Notes: a model not told the origin generated them from the sequence alone. Counted from the stretch's first letter, positions 8,347-17,268 are shown. The stretch is DNA of 64,000 bases from Xylanibacter ruminicola (GCF_900107775.1 NZ_FNRF01000003.1:62001-126000); one strand, 5' to 3'. Program-made: numbers and translations.

Positions 8347-9540
8347 TTATTTTAGTTTTGCTACCACTTCTTTAATGCGCTTCATTGCTTCTACGATGTT
8401 TTCATCGCTCAAAGCATAGCTCATTCTGAAGCATTCAGGGTCGCCAAACGCATCACCACCAACGGTTGCTACGTGACCTTTTTCCAACAAATACATAGCA
8501 AAATCGGTAGAGTTGTTGATGGTTGTTTCGCCATCGCTCTTGCCGAAGAAACTGCTGCACTTTGGGAACAGATAGAAGGCTCCCTCGGGCACGTTTACCT
8601 CCAGGCCGGGGATGTCCTTAGCCAGCTTCACAATGAGGTTACGACGGCGCTCAAATGCCTGTCGCATATCCTCTACACACTGCTGGTCGGCTACGTAAGC
8701 AAACTCAGCGGCCTTCTGGCTTACTGAGCATGGACCGCTGGTATACTGGCCCTGCAGCTTGTTACAGCCCTTTACAATCCATTCTGGGGCAGCAATGTAG
8801 CCAATACGCCATCCTGTCATGGCATACGCCTTTGATACACCGTTTACGATGATGGCGCGCTCCTTCATGCCAGGGAACTGGGCGATACTCTCGTGCTTGC
8901 CGATATAGTTGATGTGCTCGTAGATCTCATCTGCCAGCACAAACAGGTCGTCGTGCTTCAGAATGACATCTGCCAGCGCCTTCAGTTCAGCCTTGCTGTA
9001 CACGCTGCCTGTAGGGTTGCTGGGCGAGCAGAGGATAATCATGCGTGTTTTGGGAGTGATGGCTGCCTCGAGCTGCTCGGGAGTCATCTTGAAGTTCTGG
9101 TCGAAACCGGCCTCTACGAACTTTGGTGTACCACCAGCCAGCAGTACCATCTGGGGATAGCTTACCCAGTATGGGGTGGGGATGATCACCTCTTCGCCGT
9201 CGTTAACCAGAGCCATTACAGCGTTGCACACACTTTGCTTGGCACCGTTGCTTACCAGAATCTCGTTTACAGTATAGTCGAGCTGGTTCTCGTTCTTGAG
9301 CTTAGCTACGATAGCCTTGCGCAGATCGGGATAACCTGGTACTGGTGAGTAACGTGAAAAGTTGTCGTCTATTGCCTTCTTAGCAGCTTCCTTAATAGCG
9401 TCGGGGGTATTGAAGTCGGGTTCTCCAACACTCATGTTAATAACATCGATACCTTGCGCCTTCATTTCGGAGCTTTTCTGAGACATTGCCAGCGTGGCCG
9501 ATGGGGCTAAACGCTGCAGACGATTAGATAATTGTGCCAT
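8347..9540 (-). CDS. Class I pyridoxal-phosphate aminotransferase (aspartate aminotransferase type)
   Basis: 397 residues from the ATG at 9540; an earlier in-frame TTG gives only a poor extension. Fold-type I landmarks: SVGEPDFNTP, SPSNPTG (N175), VLADEIYEHI (D204), and the PLP-binding lysine in NGVSKAYAMTGWRIGY (K237, with R245). A late FRMSYALS supplies the carboxylate-binding Arg. This subgroup usually transfers amino groups between aspartate or related acids and 2-oxoglutarate in the cytoplasm. Substrate choice beyond that is not readable. It is a single gene with a TAATTTTG box upstream. Confidence 0.9.
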   Translation of the reverse strand: MAQLSNRLQRLAPSATLAMSQKSSEMKAQGIDVINMSVGEPDFNTPDAIKEAAKKAIDDNFSRYSPVPGYPDLRKAIVAKLKNENQLDYTVNEILVSNGAKQSVCNAVMALVNDGEEVIIPTPYWVSYPQMVLLAGGTPKFVEAGFDQNFKMTPEQLEAAITPKTRMIILCSPSNPTGSVYSKAELKALADVILKHDDLFVLADEIYEHINYIGKHESIAQFPGMKERAIIVNGVSKAYAMTGWRIGYIAAPEWIVKGCNKLQGQYTSGPCSVSQKAAEFAYVADQQCVEDMRQAFERRRNLIVKLAKDIPGLEVNVPEGAFYLFPKCSSFFGKSDGETTINNSTDFAMYLLEKGHVATVGGDAFGDPECFRMSYALSDENIVEAMKRIKEVVAKLK

Positions 9541-9642
9541 ATGATTAAAAATTTTGTGCAAAATTACGCATTTTATTTTTGAATACGAAATAAATGTGCC
9601 ACTTTTTCACTTTCCTTGGGTGAATTTGCGACAAATTGAGAG

Positions 9643-10854
9643 TTATTTCAGGTGGAGCGTATGTCCCATACGGTTCTTCTTGGTCTCCAGATAACGCAGA
9701 TTATACTGGTTGGGAGTAACCTCGATGGGTACGTTCTCGATAATCTCAAGGCCGTAAGCCTCCAGACCCACGCGTTTTACGGGGTTGTTGGTAAGCAGGC
9801 GCATCTTGTGCACACCGATGTGGCGCAGCATCTGGGCGCCACAACCGTAGTCGCGCTCGTCGGGCTTAAAGCCTAAGTGCACGTTGGCATCTACGGTGTC
9901 AAAGCCCTCTTCCTGAAGCTTGTAGGCGGCAATCTTGTTCATCAAACCGATACCTCGGCCTTCCTGCTGCATGTAGATAACCACACCCTTGCCCTCTTTC
10001 TCGATGGCCTGCATGGCCTTGTGCAGCTGCTCGCCACAGTCGCAGCGCTTGCTGCCCAGGATGTCGCCAGTCATGCACGATGAGTGTACGCGTACCAGGA
10101 TAGGCTCGTCCTCCTTCCATTCGCCTTTAATCAGCGCCATGTGCTCCAGTCCGTTGCTCTTCTGACGGAAGGGTATCAGGCGGAAGTGACCGTAATCGGT
10201 TGGCATGTCCACCTCTTCGCCCACCTCAATCAGCGATTCCTTCTTCAGTCGGTAGGCAATCATATCTTTAATGCTGATAATCTTCAGATTCCACTCCTTG
10301 GCAAAGGCCATGAGCTCGGGCATACGGGCCATGGTGCCATCCTCGTTCATGATCTCCATCAGTGCGCCTGCTGGGTAGAGTCCTGCCATACGACAAAGGT
10401 CGATAGCGGCTTCGGTATGTCCGCTACGACGCAGCACACCGTTATCCTGGGCGTAAAGAGGATTTACATGTCCTGGGCGTCCAAATGTCTCGGCTTTTGA
10501 TGTTGGGTCGGCCAGTGCCTTGATGGTTTCGGCACGGTCGTGGGCACTTACACCTGTGGTGCACCCCTCCAGCTTGTCGACTGTAACGGTAAAGGGGGTA
10601 CCCAGAACCGAGGTGTTGTCCTGTACCTGATGTGGCAGATCGAGCTCCTTGCATCGCTCAATGGTGATGGGAGCGCAGAGCACACCACGTGCATGTTTCA
10701 ACATGAAGTTCACTTTCTCTGCTGTAATCTTCTCGGCAGCGATAATCAGGTCGCCCTCGTTCTCGCGGTCTTCATCATCCACTACAATTACGAACTCGCC
10801 CTGCTCAAAGTCCTTTACGGCCTCTTCTATGCTGTTCAACTTCATCTCTTCCAT
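9643..10854 (-). CDS. ribBA: Bifunctional 3,4-dihydroxy-2-butanone-4-phosphate synthase / GTP cyclohydrolase II
   Basis: 403 residues. Residues 1-205 are the RibB half, with [23 protein letters not shown] and [17 protein letters not shown]. Residues 206-403 are the RibA half, with the zinc site [17 protein letters not shown] and QEGRGIGL. The two activities feed both branches of riboflavin synthesis. It starts 28 bases after the LptF/G-type gene and is probably co-transcribed. No FMN riboswitch precedes it. Confidence 0.96.
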   Translation of the reverse strand: MEEMKLNSIEEAVKDFEQGEFVIVVDDEDRENEGDLIIAAEKITAEKVNFMLKHARGVLCAPITIERCKELDLPHQVQDNTSVLGTPFTVTVDKLEGCTTGVSAHDRAETIKALADPTSKAETFGRPGHVNPLYAQDNGVLRRSGHTEAAIDLCRMAGLYPAGALMEIMNEDGTMARMPELMAFAKEWNLKIISIKDMIAYRLKKESLIEVGEEVDMPTDYGHFRLIPFRQKSNGLEHMALIKGEWKEDEPILVRVHSSCMTGDILGSKRCDCGEQLHKAMQAIEKEGKGVVIYMQQEGRGIGLMNKIAAYKLQEEGFDTVDANVHLGFKPDERDYGCGAQMLRHIGVHKMRLLTNNPVKRVGLEAYGLEIIENVPIEVTPNQYNLRYLETKKNRMGHTLHLK

Positions 10855-10882
10855 TTTCTTACACCTTATTTATATATAGTAG

Positions 10883-12871
10883 TTAATCCTTATGTTCTTT
10901 TTTCTCAAAATCGCGCACCAGTTCGGCTACAAATGGCATGTTCTCCAAATCTTCCATGGTTTTTGGGGCAGGCGCCGCATATACGGCCACGCGCTCAAGT
11001 ACCCACTGGTTGGTTTCGAGAATGCGGTTCAGATCTTTACGCAAACGCAGTCGGAAACGGCACATGCGACAGTAGAAGAATATGCCTAATGGCAGAATCA
11101 AACCCGAAATAATGTTGAGCCACTTGCGGTGGAACGGACGGGTGTGGGCATGGGTGGCCACTACGGGATAGTGGTTCAGGTAGCCCAATATCTGTGCGTC
11201 CTTGGTGTTGGCCAAGTCGTCGATAACATCTTCAAGTTGGTTCACAATCTTCTGAATGGTCTGGTCGTCGCCCGGACGGAAGAATACGTGGATGGGGTTA
11301 GGCAGATGCAGCAGCTTGTGTTCCTCGCTATACTGCTTGATCTGCTCGTTAATCTGTAGCAGGTGGTACGAGTCGAGCGCGTAGATAGGATCCTCGATAA
11401 TCACCTCCTTGCGATAGATGTGGCGATGGGTGCGCAATCCCAGAATGCGCATCAGCACCTGCTTGTACATGTCGATGTTGAATACCACCGAATCGTTGTT
11501 CGCCTTGTAGGTAAAGAAGCAGGCGATAGGTGCCAGTACCACGGTTGATATCGTCATACCGTACCACACGGTCCACTGGTCGTCGCGTGCCATCTTCTGT
11601 CCGGTGCTATCCAAAATGTAGTACACAATGAATACCAATACCGATATGATGACAGGTACGCCCAATCCACCCTTGCGGATGATGGCGCCCAACGGAGCTC
11701 CGATAAAGAAGAAGATGATACAGGTGAGCGCTAGCGTGAACTTGAGGATGGCCTGAATCTGGTGCGTGCGGAAGTAGCGATGCAGACTGTTGGCATAAGC
11801 GCCTTTCATCTCCAGGTCGGTGGCACACGACTGGGCACTGTTGATAGCTGTCTGCAGAACCGATTTCTTTTTGCCATCGCTCAGCTTCGTGAACATCGAG
11901 TCGATCGAGGTGTTGTTCTCAGCTACCAGTTTTGAAATCTTGACAGAGTCGCTGGCCGATACCTCGTAGGTTCTGAAGTAGAACCGCTTGGCATCTTCGT
12001 AGTACGATCGGCCCACGCTGTCGTTAAACTCCTGAAGCGAGTCCTTATCGTGCATAATCTTTCCTAAGCTTTTGGCACGGGCGTCGCCGGCAATGTCGTT
12101 AATGTCGGCCATACTGAAGTTGTTGTCAAAGTCGAGTACGATACGCTTGGTAACAAAAGTCTCGCGGCGGTAGGGTACATCAGCTGTACCTGCCAGGTCC
12201 TGCGAACGCATGTTCTCGTTCCACACACCGTTATACAGCGTAAGCAACAGGTGTTTCTTCTCGGCTGTGCTCTGCATCATCCCCGAGTCGGCCAGAATGA
12301 TGGCCTGATCCTCGTAGCTGCCCGTCATGCGGTAAATCATAATACCATACAGCATACCTGTGTTCAGGTCTTTCTTCTGTACGTAGATGTTCGAGCCAGG
12401 GATGCCGTCGTAGAATACGCCCTCGGGGATTTCGAGCTCAGGACTCTTCTGCTTCATACCCAACAGCAGGCGGTAGAAGTCCTGATTGGCTCGTGGACCT
12501 ACCACGTTCTGGAAGTAGAACGAAATGCCTGCCATCAGCACTGATATGATGATGAGCGACCGGAATGCCTGCATGAGCGATATGCCTGCAGCCTTGATGG
12601 CTGTAAGCTCCGAGCTCTCGCCTAAGTTACCAAAGGCAATGAGCGACGACAACAGTATGGCCAGAGGGAATGCTTGAGGCATCAGCATTAAGCCCATGTA
12701 CCAGAAGAACTGGGCCATCACCTCAAGCGAAAGACCTTTACCAATCAGCTCATCGACGTAGCGCCATAGGAACTGCATCATCAGCACAAATTGGCAGATG
12801 AAGAACGTTCCTACGAACAGTAAGCCGAATTGCTTGGCTATAAATATATCTAGCTTCTTGATTCGAAACAT
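10883..12871 (-). CDS. LptF/LptG-family (YjgP/YjgQ) lipopolysaccharide export permease
   Basis: 662 residues, far longer than the approximately 360 of E. coli LptF but usual for Bacteroidales. Three N-terminal membrane helices (about residues 10-30, 55-75, 98-120), a periplasmic domain (about 130-365), then further helices near 378-400, 405-425 and 435-455. A long extra cytoplasmic segment and a late helix (HRKWLNIISGLILPLGIFFY) follow. It would work with LptB/LptC to lift LPS from the inner membrane. Bacteroidetes often have a single fused-role copy, so LptF versus LptG is left open. Confidence 0.85.
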   Translation of the reverse strand: MFRIKKLDIFIAKQFGLLFVGTFFICQFVLMMQFLWRYVDELIGKGLSLEVMAQFFWYMGLMLMPQAFPLAILLSSLIAFGNLGESSELTAIKAAGISLMQAFRSLIIISVLMAGISFYFQNVVGPRANQDFYRLLLGMKQKSPELEIPEGVFYDGIPGSNIYVQKKDLNTGMLYGIMIYRMTGSYEDQAIILADSGMMQSTAEKKHLLLTLYNGVWNENMRSQDLAGTADVPYRRETFVTKRIVLDFDNNFSMADINDIAGDARAKSLGKIMHDKDSLQEFNDSVGRSYYEDAKRFYFRTYEVSASDSVKISKLVAENNTSIDSMFTKLSDGKKKSVLQTAINSAQSCATDLEMKGAYANSLHRYFRTHQIQAILKFTLALTCIIFFFIGAPLGAIIRKGGLGVPVIISVLVFIVYYILDSTGQKMARDDQWTVWYGMTISTVVLAPIACFFTYKANNDSVVFNIDMYKQVLMRILGLRTHRHIYRKEVIIEDPIYALDSYHLLQINEQIKQYSEEHKLLHLPNPIHVFFRPGDDQTIQKIVNQLEDVIDDLANTKDAQILGYLNHYPVVATHAHTRPFHRKWLNIISGLILPLGIFFYCRMCRFRLRLRKDLNRILETNQWVLERVAVYAAPAPKTMEDLENMPFVAELVRDFEKKEHKD

Positions 12872-12894
12872 TTGCTATTTTGCAATTTTGGCTG

Positions 12895-12902
12895 CAAAAT
12901 TA
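12895..12902 (-). promoter_or_regulatory. -7 box of the lptF-ribBA unit
   Basis: TAATTTTG on the minus strand, 24 bases before the permease start. No convincing -33 TTTG at 19-21 bases. Confidence 0.5.
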
Positions 12903-12958
12903 CAAATAAAAATTAAGAATCACACCTTATTTATAATATTTTTATCTTTTTCACCTTT

Positions 12959-13363
12959 TCACAGTCCGCTGGCACGGTGCAGGCGATCGAGGCAGCTCTC
13001 CCACAGAATTTTCAGTCCATCGATATCGTCATCGTCGGCAAAATCTGTAATCACCAGGTTCAGGTTGTGGGTCAGGTCGCTCTTCTGTATGCTCATTTCC
13101 CAGTATGATTCGTCGTCATCCTCGTCCTCGTAGTCCCATTTTAAACGGATGTGGTCGTGCTTGATGGCGTCAACTACGTGTGCCTGTCGCACATCCTGTT
13201 CTGTCCATGGCTCTCCCCAGGTAAAGGTAAAAACTCCATCCTCTTCGTTCACGTGGTCGGCAAACCAGCGCTCCAAACCATGAGCGCTACTAATCTGTTC
13301 CCAGATGATTGCTGGCGAAGTTGTGGCCAGTGGATATTCGATGTCTATTTTCTGCTTTCCCAT
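12959..13363 (-). CDS. START-like domain protein (SRPBCC fold)
   Basis: 134 residues from the ATG at 13363, chosen because the reading frame upstream overlaps a promoter-like region and lacks other good starts. IDIEYPLATTSPAIIWEQIS, GLERWFADHV and FTFTWGEPW match the START-like (AHSA1-related) proteins of Bacteroidetes. The C-terminal half is very acidic (DEDDDES, FADDDDIDG). A single-domain cytoplasmic protein with a hydrophobic cavity; ligand unknown. It is followed 87 bases later by the LptF/G-type permease with its own promoter box. Confidence 0.75.
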   Translation of the reverse strand: MGKQKIDIEYPLATTSPAIIWEQISSAHGLERWFADHVNEEDGVFTFTWGEPWTEQDVRQAHVVDAIKHDHIRLKWDYEDEDDDESYWEMSIQKSDLTHNLNLVITDFADDDDIDGLKILWESCLDRLHRASGL

Positions 13364-13455
13364 ATATTTTTGGGTTAGAATTACTGATTTTAGCATTGTT
13401 TTATGCGGCAAAATTACAAATTTTCTGCGAAATACAAAACTTTTTGCCGAAAAAT

Positions 13456-13486
13456 TTTGGTGGTTCCAAAAAAATGTGTACCTTTG
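13456..13486 (+). promoter_or_regulatory. Promoter of tRNA-Met
   Basis: TTTG (13456-13459), 19-base spacer, TACCTTTG (13479-13486), 20 bases before the mature tRNA. Confidence 0.8.
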
Positions 13487-13506
13487 CACCCGCAAATCAG
13501 CAATAT

Positions 13507-13580
13507 GGCGGGATAGCTCAGCTGGTTAGAGCGCATGATTCATAATCATGAGGTCCCCAGTTCAATCCTGGGTCCCGCTA
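13507..13580 (+). tRNA. tRNA with anticodon CAT (elongator Met, or Ile2 if lysidine-modified)
   Basis: 74 bases with a full cloverleaf: acceptor GGCGGGA/TCCCGCT (first pair G-U), D-stem GCTC/GAGC, anticodon loop TTCATAA, T-arm CCCAG TTCAATC CTGGG, discriminator A. CCA is not encoded. It lacks the three G-C pairs in the anticodon stem and the unpaired first base of an initiator. CAT anticodons also occur in tRNA-Ile2, which cannot be excluded by eye. Confidence 0.93.
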
Positions 13581-13584
13581 CAAC

Positions 13585-13620
13585 GAAGGCAGTTAGATTT
13601 CAAGTCTAATTGCCTTTTTT
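13585..13620 (+). terminator. Terminator after tRNA-Met
   Basis: AAGGCAGTTAGA and TCTAATTGCCTT form a 12-bp stem with one mismatch and a TTTCAAG loop, followed by TTTT. Confidence 0.88.
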
Positions 13621-13632
13621 CTTTGTTTTTTC

Positions 13633-13663
13633 TTTGCTGGTACCGAAAAAAAACGTATATTTG
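13633..13663 (+). promoter_or_regulatory. Promoter of the GH2-like gene
   Basis: TTTG (13633-13636), 19-base spacer, TATATTTG (13656-13663). The ATG at 13669 begins only 5 bases later, so the transcript should be leaderless or nearly so. Confidence 0.7.
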
Positions 13664-13668
13664 CGCCC

Positions 13669-15210
13669 ATGAAACAGATTATATCTACCATAGCGTTCTT
13701 GATGCTTGCTTTGCAGGCCGCGGCGCAGGATGTGGTCAGGTTGCTCCAGCCTGCGTATGCCGATAGCGGTGCCGTGTATCGCCAGAGTGTGTATGTGCCG
13801 CAGAAGTGGGATAAGTGCCGGGTGGTGCTTTTCCTCGAACGCCCCTTGGGTGCTACCGCCGTTAAGGTTAACGGGGTAGCGGCAGGCGGCGATACCTTGG
13901 TAAATTACCCTCATCAGTTAGATATTACCAATCAGATTGTAGCCGGGCAGCGCAACACCATCGAGGTGAGCGTGGCTGGGCACGATGCCCATGGTGTAAT
14001 GGGAAACATCGAACTGCGCTCGCAACCACGAAGGTTATATATTAATAAGGTACGTACACATCCGCGTCCCTTTATGGGTACGGTGGGTATCGAGCTCGCC
14101 TTAAGCGGTCAGTCGCCTGATTTCGGTTTCTATAATGTGCAGACGATGATTCAGCGTGAGGGCGTTGATACAGCTAAGATTTTTGTAGATGAGCGCGAGG
14201 TGCGTGGAAGCTACATGCTGTACGATGCGCTGGTGATGGACGATAATCGCCTGTGGGACGAGTTCCATCCTAATATTTTCCGTCTGGCTCTTGGTGTTGG
14301 CCCTGATTATCAGGAGTGCACCTTTGGTATGCGCGAGGCAGGTGTGGTAGATGGCAAACTGTACCTGAACCGCCATCCTGTTTATCTGCGTGGCTGTGTG
14401 ATGGATGATTATTTCCCCCTCTGGGACCGCATGCCGATGGACGAGGCTACGTGGATGCATATTATGCAGCGCTTGAGCGACTACGGACTGAACCACGTAC
14501 GTTTTCGCGGTTACTGCCCGCCCGATGCTGCTTTTAAGGCGGCCGATAAGGTGGGTATGTATCTGCAACCTGAGGCAGCCAGTGTGGCTGATATGAATCG
14601 CCTGACGGATACTTACGGCCATCACCCGTCGTTGGTGCTGGTAACACTGGGGCAGGATACGTATGTGTATAACGATCGTGTGCTTACCCCTGTTACGCTT
14701 AATCAGTGCGTCATTGCAGGTCCTGATATGCTGGCTTACAAACAAGGTATTGAACGTGTGTTGCTTAGTGGCGATAGTGTGCACTACCTGCTGACGGGCA
14801 TCTGTGATCGCCAGAATGATTTCAGTGGTGTGCTGCATGGCCGTTGGGACGATACCGACAAGGCACCCTTGCGCCAGTTCAACCAGTTCTGTCGTGCCAT
14901 TGTGCCTTTGGCCAAACTCCCGCAATCGGTAGCTGCAACCGATACGCTGCGTGTGCCCGTTTATGTGTATAACGCCATGTATGGCAATCTGCAGGGTGTG
15001 CGTACCAGCTATTATCTGGCCGACGAGTCGGGTAAGGTGCTGGCTGGCGGATTGGTGGCTAATGGCGATGTGCCGCTCGACACCATCCAGCAGGTGGGCG
15101 AGGTGGTGTTACCCCTCGATTCTATCCAGGCGCAGGGTAAGGTAAGCCTGATGGTTACCGTGGGTAGCAGCGCCGTTCGAAATCAATGGAACATTATTCT
15201 AAATCTATAA
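13669..15210 (+). CDS. Secreted GH2-like protein with degenerate catalytic site
   Basis: 513 residues with a signal peptide (cleavage near QAAAQ, residue 20). Order: a jelly-roll sugar-binding domain (about 30-125), an immunoglobulin-like sandwich (about 130-230), a TIM-barrel-like part (about 230-400) and a C-terminal Ig-like domain. LNRHPVYLRGC, NHVRFRGYCPPDAAFKAADKVGMYLQPEAA and HHPSLVLVTLGQD line up with GH2 segments. Where active GH2 enzymes have GNE (acid/base Glu), this one reads GQD, and no clear nucleophile Glu follows. It is also shorter than the usual 800-1000 residues. It may bind glycans without cleaving them. Family: fairly sure. Inactivity: inference. Confidence 0.65.
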   Translation: MKQIISTIAFLMLALQAAAQDVVRLLQPAYADSGAVYRQSVYVPQKWDKCRVVLFLERPLGATAVKVNGVAAGGDTLVNYPHQLDITNQIVAGQRNTIEVSVAGHDAHGVMGNIELRSQPRRLYINKVRTHPRPFMGTVGIELALSGQSPDFGFYNVQTMIQREGVDTAKIFVDEREVRGSYMLYDALVMDDNRLWDEFHPNIFRLALGVGPDYQECTFGMREAGVVDGKLYLNRHPVYLRGCVMDDYFPLWDRMPMDEATWMHIMQRLSDYGLNHVRFRGYCPPDAAFKAADKVGMYLQPEAASVADMNRLTDTYGHHPSLVLVTLGQDTYVYNDRVLTPVTLNQCVIAGPDMLAYKQGIERVLLSGDSVHYLLTGICDRQNDFSGVLHGRWDDTDKAPLRQFNQFCRAIVPLAKLPQSVAATDTLRVPVYVYNAMYGNLQGVRTSYYLADESGKVLAGGLVANGDVPLDTIQQVGEVVLPLDSIQAQGKVSLMVTVGSSAVRNQWNIILNL

Positions 15211-15233
15211 CCCATTACTATTATTATTTACTT

Positions 15234-16343
15234 ATGAACCGTAAAACTTCATTCATTGCACTGGCCTTAGTGGCCATGTTTGCATGCAGCACCCCAGCTC
15301 AGGCACAATGGGGCGGACTGCTTAACAAAGCGCGCAAAGCCGCAGGTATTAAAACTAAGCAGGAGAAAGCCGTAGAGGCCGAACAGCAGCGTAAGGACTC
15401 TGTAGCAAAGGCTGCAGCAGCCATTACTACCACCATTCCGCAGGCAGCCGAGAGCGGCCAGCCTATCACTATCAAATGGGGTAATACGCCCATCGGCACA
15501 TGGGACCCCGTTAAACTCGAGATTACTTTTAATCAGACTTACGATGAGGGCGAGTTTGCCGGTCAGAAGGTTAAGTATATCCTCGACCCCGCCACAGGTA
15601 AGTTTACCAGTCTGAACGGTACTCCCAAGGGCTCTATCAGCAACGATGGCACCATCGAGAGTCCTAACCTGGGTACGATTAAGCTTGATGCCAAGACTAA
15701 CGAGGTGTCGATGGATGGCGAGGTGATAGGTAGCGTTACCAAGCTGCGCGCCTCGTGCTATGGCACCGATTTCGGACAGCTCGAAGGGCATGTAAGTCCG
15801 CTGCTGGTAGCCTATATCTTCCATGGTGCGCTGATATCAAAGAATCAGGTTCAGGGCTGGAAGGAGGCCGAGGTTAAGCGTGCCGAAGAGGCTAAGGCCC
15901 GTGCCGCCAAGGAGAAGGAGGAACGCGCCGCCCGCCTGGAGGCTGCCAAGAAAGAGTGGGCCGAGCTGAACGTTACCATCGAGGATGGCTCATTCCGTAC
16001 CATCGGCCGCATTAAGAGCAATGGCACTATCGAGGACGGTTCATTCCGTACTATCGGTCGTGTTCGTCAGGATGGTACTGTTGAGGATGGCTCGTACCGC
16101 ACCATTGGTCATATCAGAAGCAATGGTACCATCGAGGATGGTTCGTTCCGTACTATTGGCCGCTTTGATGGTCGTCTGTTCGAGGATGGTAGCTTCCGTA
16201 CCGTAGGACGTATGAGCGGTAGTACCGTCGAGGATGATTCGTTCCGTACCATCGGTCGCATCAAGGGTACCTCAAACAAAACCCTCCTTGCCGCCTGCTT
16301 CTATTTCTTCTACTTTAAAGCCCAGGCTGAGTCTAAGAAATGA
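15234..16343 (+). CDS. Exported protein with six EDGSFRTIGR-type repeats
   Basis: 369 residues from the ATG at 15234, chosen because the signal peptide (MNRKTS..., cleavage after PAQAQ) starts there. Residues about 20-70 are charged and helical, with a small domain to about 205. Then comes a Lys/Glu/Ala-rich helix (about 215-247) and six tandem 15-17-residue repeats built on (T)(I/V)EDGS(F/Y)RTIGR (bases 15975-16269). A hydrophobic tail, LLAACFYFFYFKAQAESKK, closes the protein. I do not recognise a named family. The short alternating repeats could form a stacked beta-solenoid. It starts 23 bases after the GH2-like gene and is probably co-transcribed. Confidence 0.75.
   Translation: MNRKTSFIALALVAMFACSTPAQAQWGGLLNKARKAAGIKTKQEKAVEAEQQRKDSVAKAAAAITTTIPQAAESGQPITIKWGNTPIGTWDPVKLEITFNQTYDEGEFAGQKVKYILDPATGKFTSLNGTPKGSISNDGTIESPNLGTIKLDAKTNEVSMDGEVIGSVTKLRASCYGTDFGQLEGHVSPLLVAYIFHGALISKNQVQGWKEAEVKRAEEAKARAAKEKEERAARLEAAKKEWAELNVTIEDGSFRTIGRIKSNGTIEDGSFRTIGRVRQDGTVEDGSYRTIGHIRSNGTIEDGSFRTIGRFDGRLFEDGSFRTVGRMSGSTVEDDSFRTIGRIKGTSNKTLLAACFYFFYFKAQAESKK
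15975..16269 (+). repeat. Six tandem coding repeats of about 48 bp
   Basis: Six units encode (T/-)(I/V/F)EDGS(F/Y)RTIGR plus a variable 3-6-residue linker. Unit length at DNA level varies between about 42 and 51 bases, always in frame, and synonymous codons differ between units, so the array is old and not freshly slipped. Confidence 0.85.
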
Positions 16344-16384
16344 TGATGTGCTGAAATAACCGATCAAATTTTTGATTGATTGGG

Positions 16385-16417
16385 CATGGGTGCAAAATTG
16401 CACCCATGTTTGTTTTT
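16385..16417 (+). terminator. Terminator after the EDGSFRTIGR-repeat gene
   Basis: An 11-bp perfect stem CATGGGTGCAA/TTGCACCCATG separated by AA (16385-16408), followed by TTTGTTTTT. Confidence 0.88.
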
Positions 16418-16457
16418 GGACGTATTTTTGAGTTCGCATAAGTTTTTTTGCGAAATA

Positions 16458-16489
16458 TTTGGTGGATTCGGGGGAATGCCTTATATTTG
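16458..16489 (+). promoter_or_regulatory. Promoter of the small membrane protein gene
   Basis: TTTG (16458-16461), 20-base spacer, TATATTTG (16482-16489). Confidence 0.85.
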
Positions 16490-16521
16490 CAAGCGCTTAA
16501 TGAAACTGAATTTTGCAAAGG

Positions 16522-17043
16522 ATGACAAAAGAAATCTACGAAAAGAAACATCTGTTCGTCGCTGTGATCGATGCGGTGTTGTTTACAGTGATACCGGTGT
16601 TTGCGCTGGGGGTGTTGATTCTGTTACCTACGGCCAGGAATACTGCCTTTGAGGCGGAGTGGATGCACGTGGCGCTTGTTGTTACGTTAGCGGTGTTGTG
16701 CGTGTTTCTGCTGGTGATGGGACCTTTCACCCTATGGGAGCGATACAAACGCTACATGGATTTATGTGTAGGTGGGCAGCCTGCGGTGATTATTGGCGAC
16801 GATGAGTTGCAGTTTTATTCGCCAAAAGGCGAGTATAAGTGCTATCGCTGGGACGAAATCGAGCGCTTTAAGCTTACTCACGGCAAAAATTATAGTACAA
16901 TCCAACCTATATTAAAGGAAAGTTGGCGCAATCCTACGTGGTATGCCATGTTTTTTGCTGTTTATACCCATACCATCCGCACCGACTATCTGGAAATGCC
17001 AGAAGTTGACCTGCTGGCTGAGCTTAATGCTCACTTGCGTTAG
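16522..17043 (+). CDS. Small membrane protein, STM3941-like
   Basis: 173 residues from the ATG at 16522 (an in-frame TTG three codons earlier is unlikely). Two membrane helices (about 12-34 and 45-68) and then a soluble PH-like domain with AVIIGDDELQFYSPKGEYKCYRWDEIERFKLT, ending in a helix rich in Leu. The two-helix plus GDDEL(I)..W(D/E)EI layout resembles the STM3941 family, whose function is unknown. It stands alone between a terminator and a convergent tRNA-Pro. Confidence 0.6.
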   Translation: MTKEIYEKKHLFVAVIDAVLFTVIPVFALGVLILLPTARNTAFEAEWMHVALVVTLAVLCVFLLVMGPFTLWERYKRYMDLCVGGQPAVIIGDDELQFYSPKGEYKCYRWDEIERFKLTHGKNYSTIQPILKESWRNPTWYAMFFAVYTHTIRTDYLEMPEVDLLAELNAHLR

Positions 17044-17069
17044 TAGCGATATCTGACGGAAGCACAAAA

Positions 17070-17105
17070 CAAAAAAGCGAGGGAATCTCTCGATTCTCTC
17101 GCTCT
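17070..17105 (-). terminator. Terminator after tRNA-Pro, possibly bidirectional
   Basis: Stem GCGAGAGAATC/GATTCCCTCGC (one mismatch) with loop GAGA on the minus strand, then TTTTTTG. It sits between two convergent genes and could also stop the plus-strand gene. Confidence 0.85.
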
Positions 17106-17110
17106 TTGTG

Positions 17111-17183
17111 TCGGGATTACTGGACTCGAACCAGCGACCTCGCGCCCCCCAGACGTGTGCGCTACCAACTGCGCTAAATCCCG
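17111..17183 (-). tRNA. tRNA-Pro (anticodon GGG)
   Basis: 73 bases: acceptor CGGGATT/AATCCCG (perfect), D-stem GCGC/GCGC, anticodon loop CTGGGGG, T-arm GCTGG TTCGAGT CCAGT (closing pair mismatched/wobble), discriminator A. CCA is not encoded. The anticodon stem CACGT/GCGCG has an A-C mismatch at 28-42 and a U-G at 31-39. Confidence 0.93.
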
Positions 17184-17228
17184 ATCCGTTTTCGACTTGC
17201 ACCCAGCCGTTATCGCCGAATGCGGGTG

Positions 17229-17260
17229 CAAAGGTACGCAGTTTTTTTGAACTGACCAAA
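17229..17260 (-). promoter_or_regulatory. Promoter of tRNA-Pro
   Basis: On the minus strand TTTG (17260-17257), 20-base spacer, TACCTTTG (17236-17229). Confidence 0.88.
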
Positions 17261-17268
17261 TTTTCGGC

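Noticed and set aside
10855..10882. FMN riboswitch before ribBA
   Set aside because: Only 28 bases separate it from the preceding gene, too short for the aptamer, and no RFN-type sequences are seen.
13507..13580. Initiator tRNA-fMet
   Set aside because: The anticodon stem lacks three consecutive G-C pairs and the first acceptor position is paired (G-U).
15975..16269. CRISPR-like or minisatellite array
   Set aside because: Units are in frame, encode a conserved peptide and differ mainly at synonymous sites; there are no spacers or cas genes.
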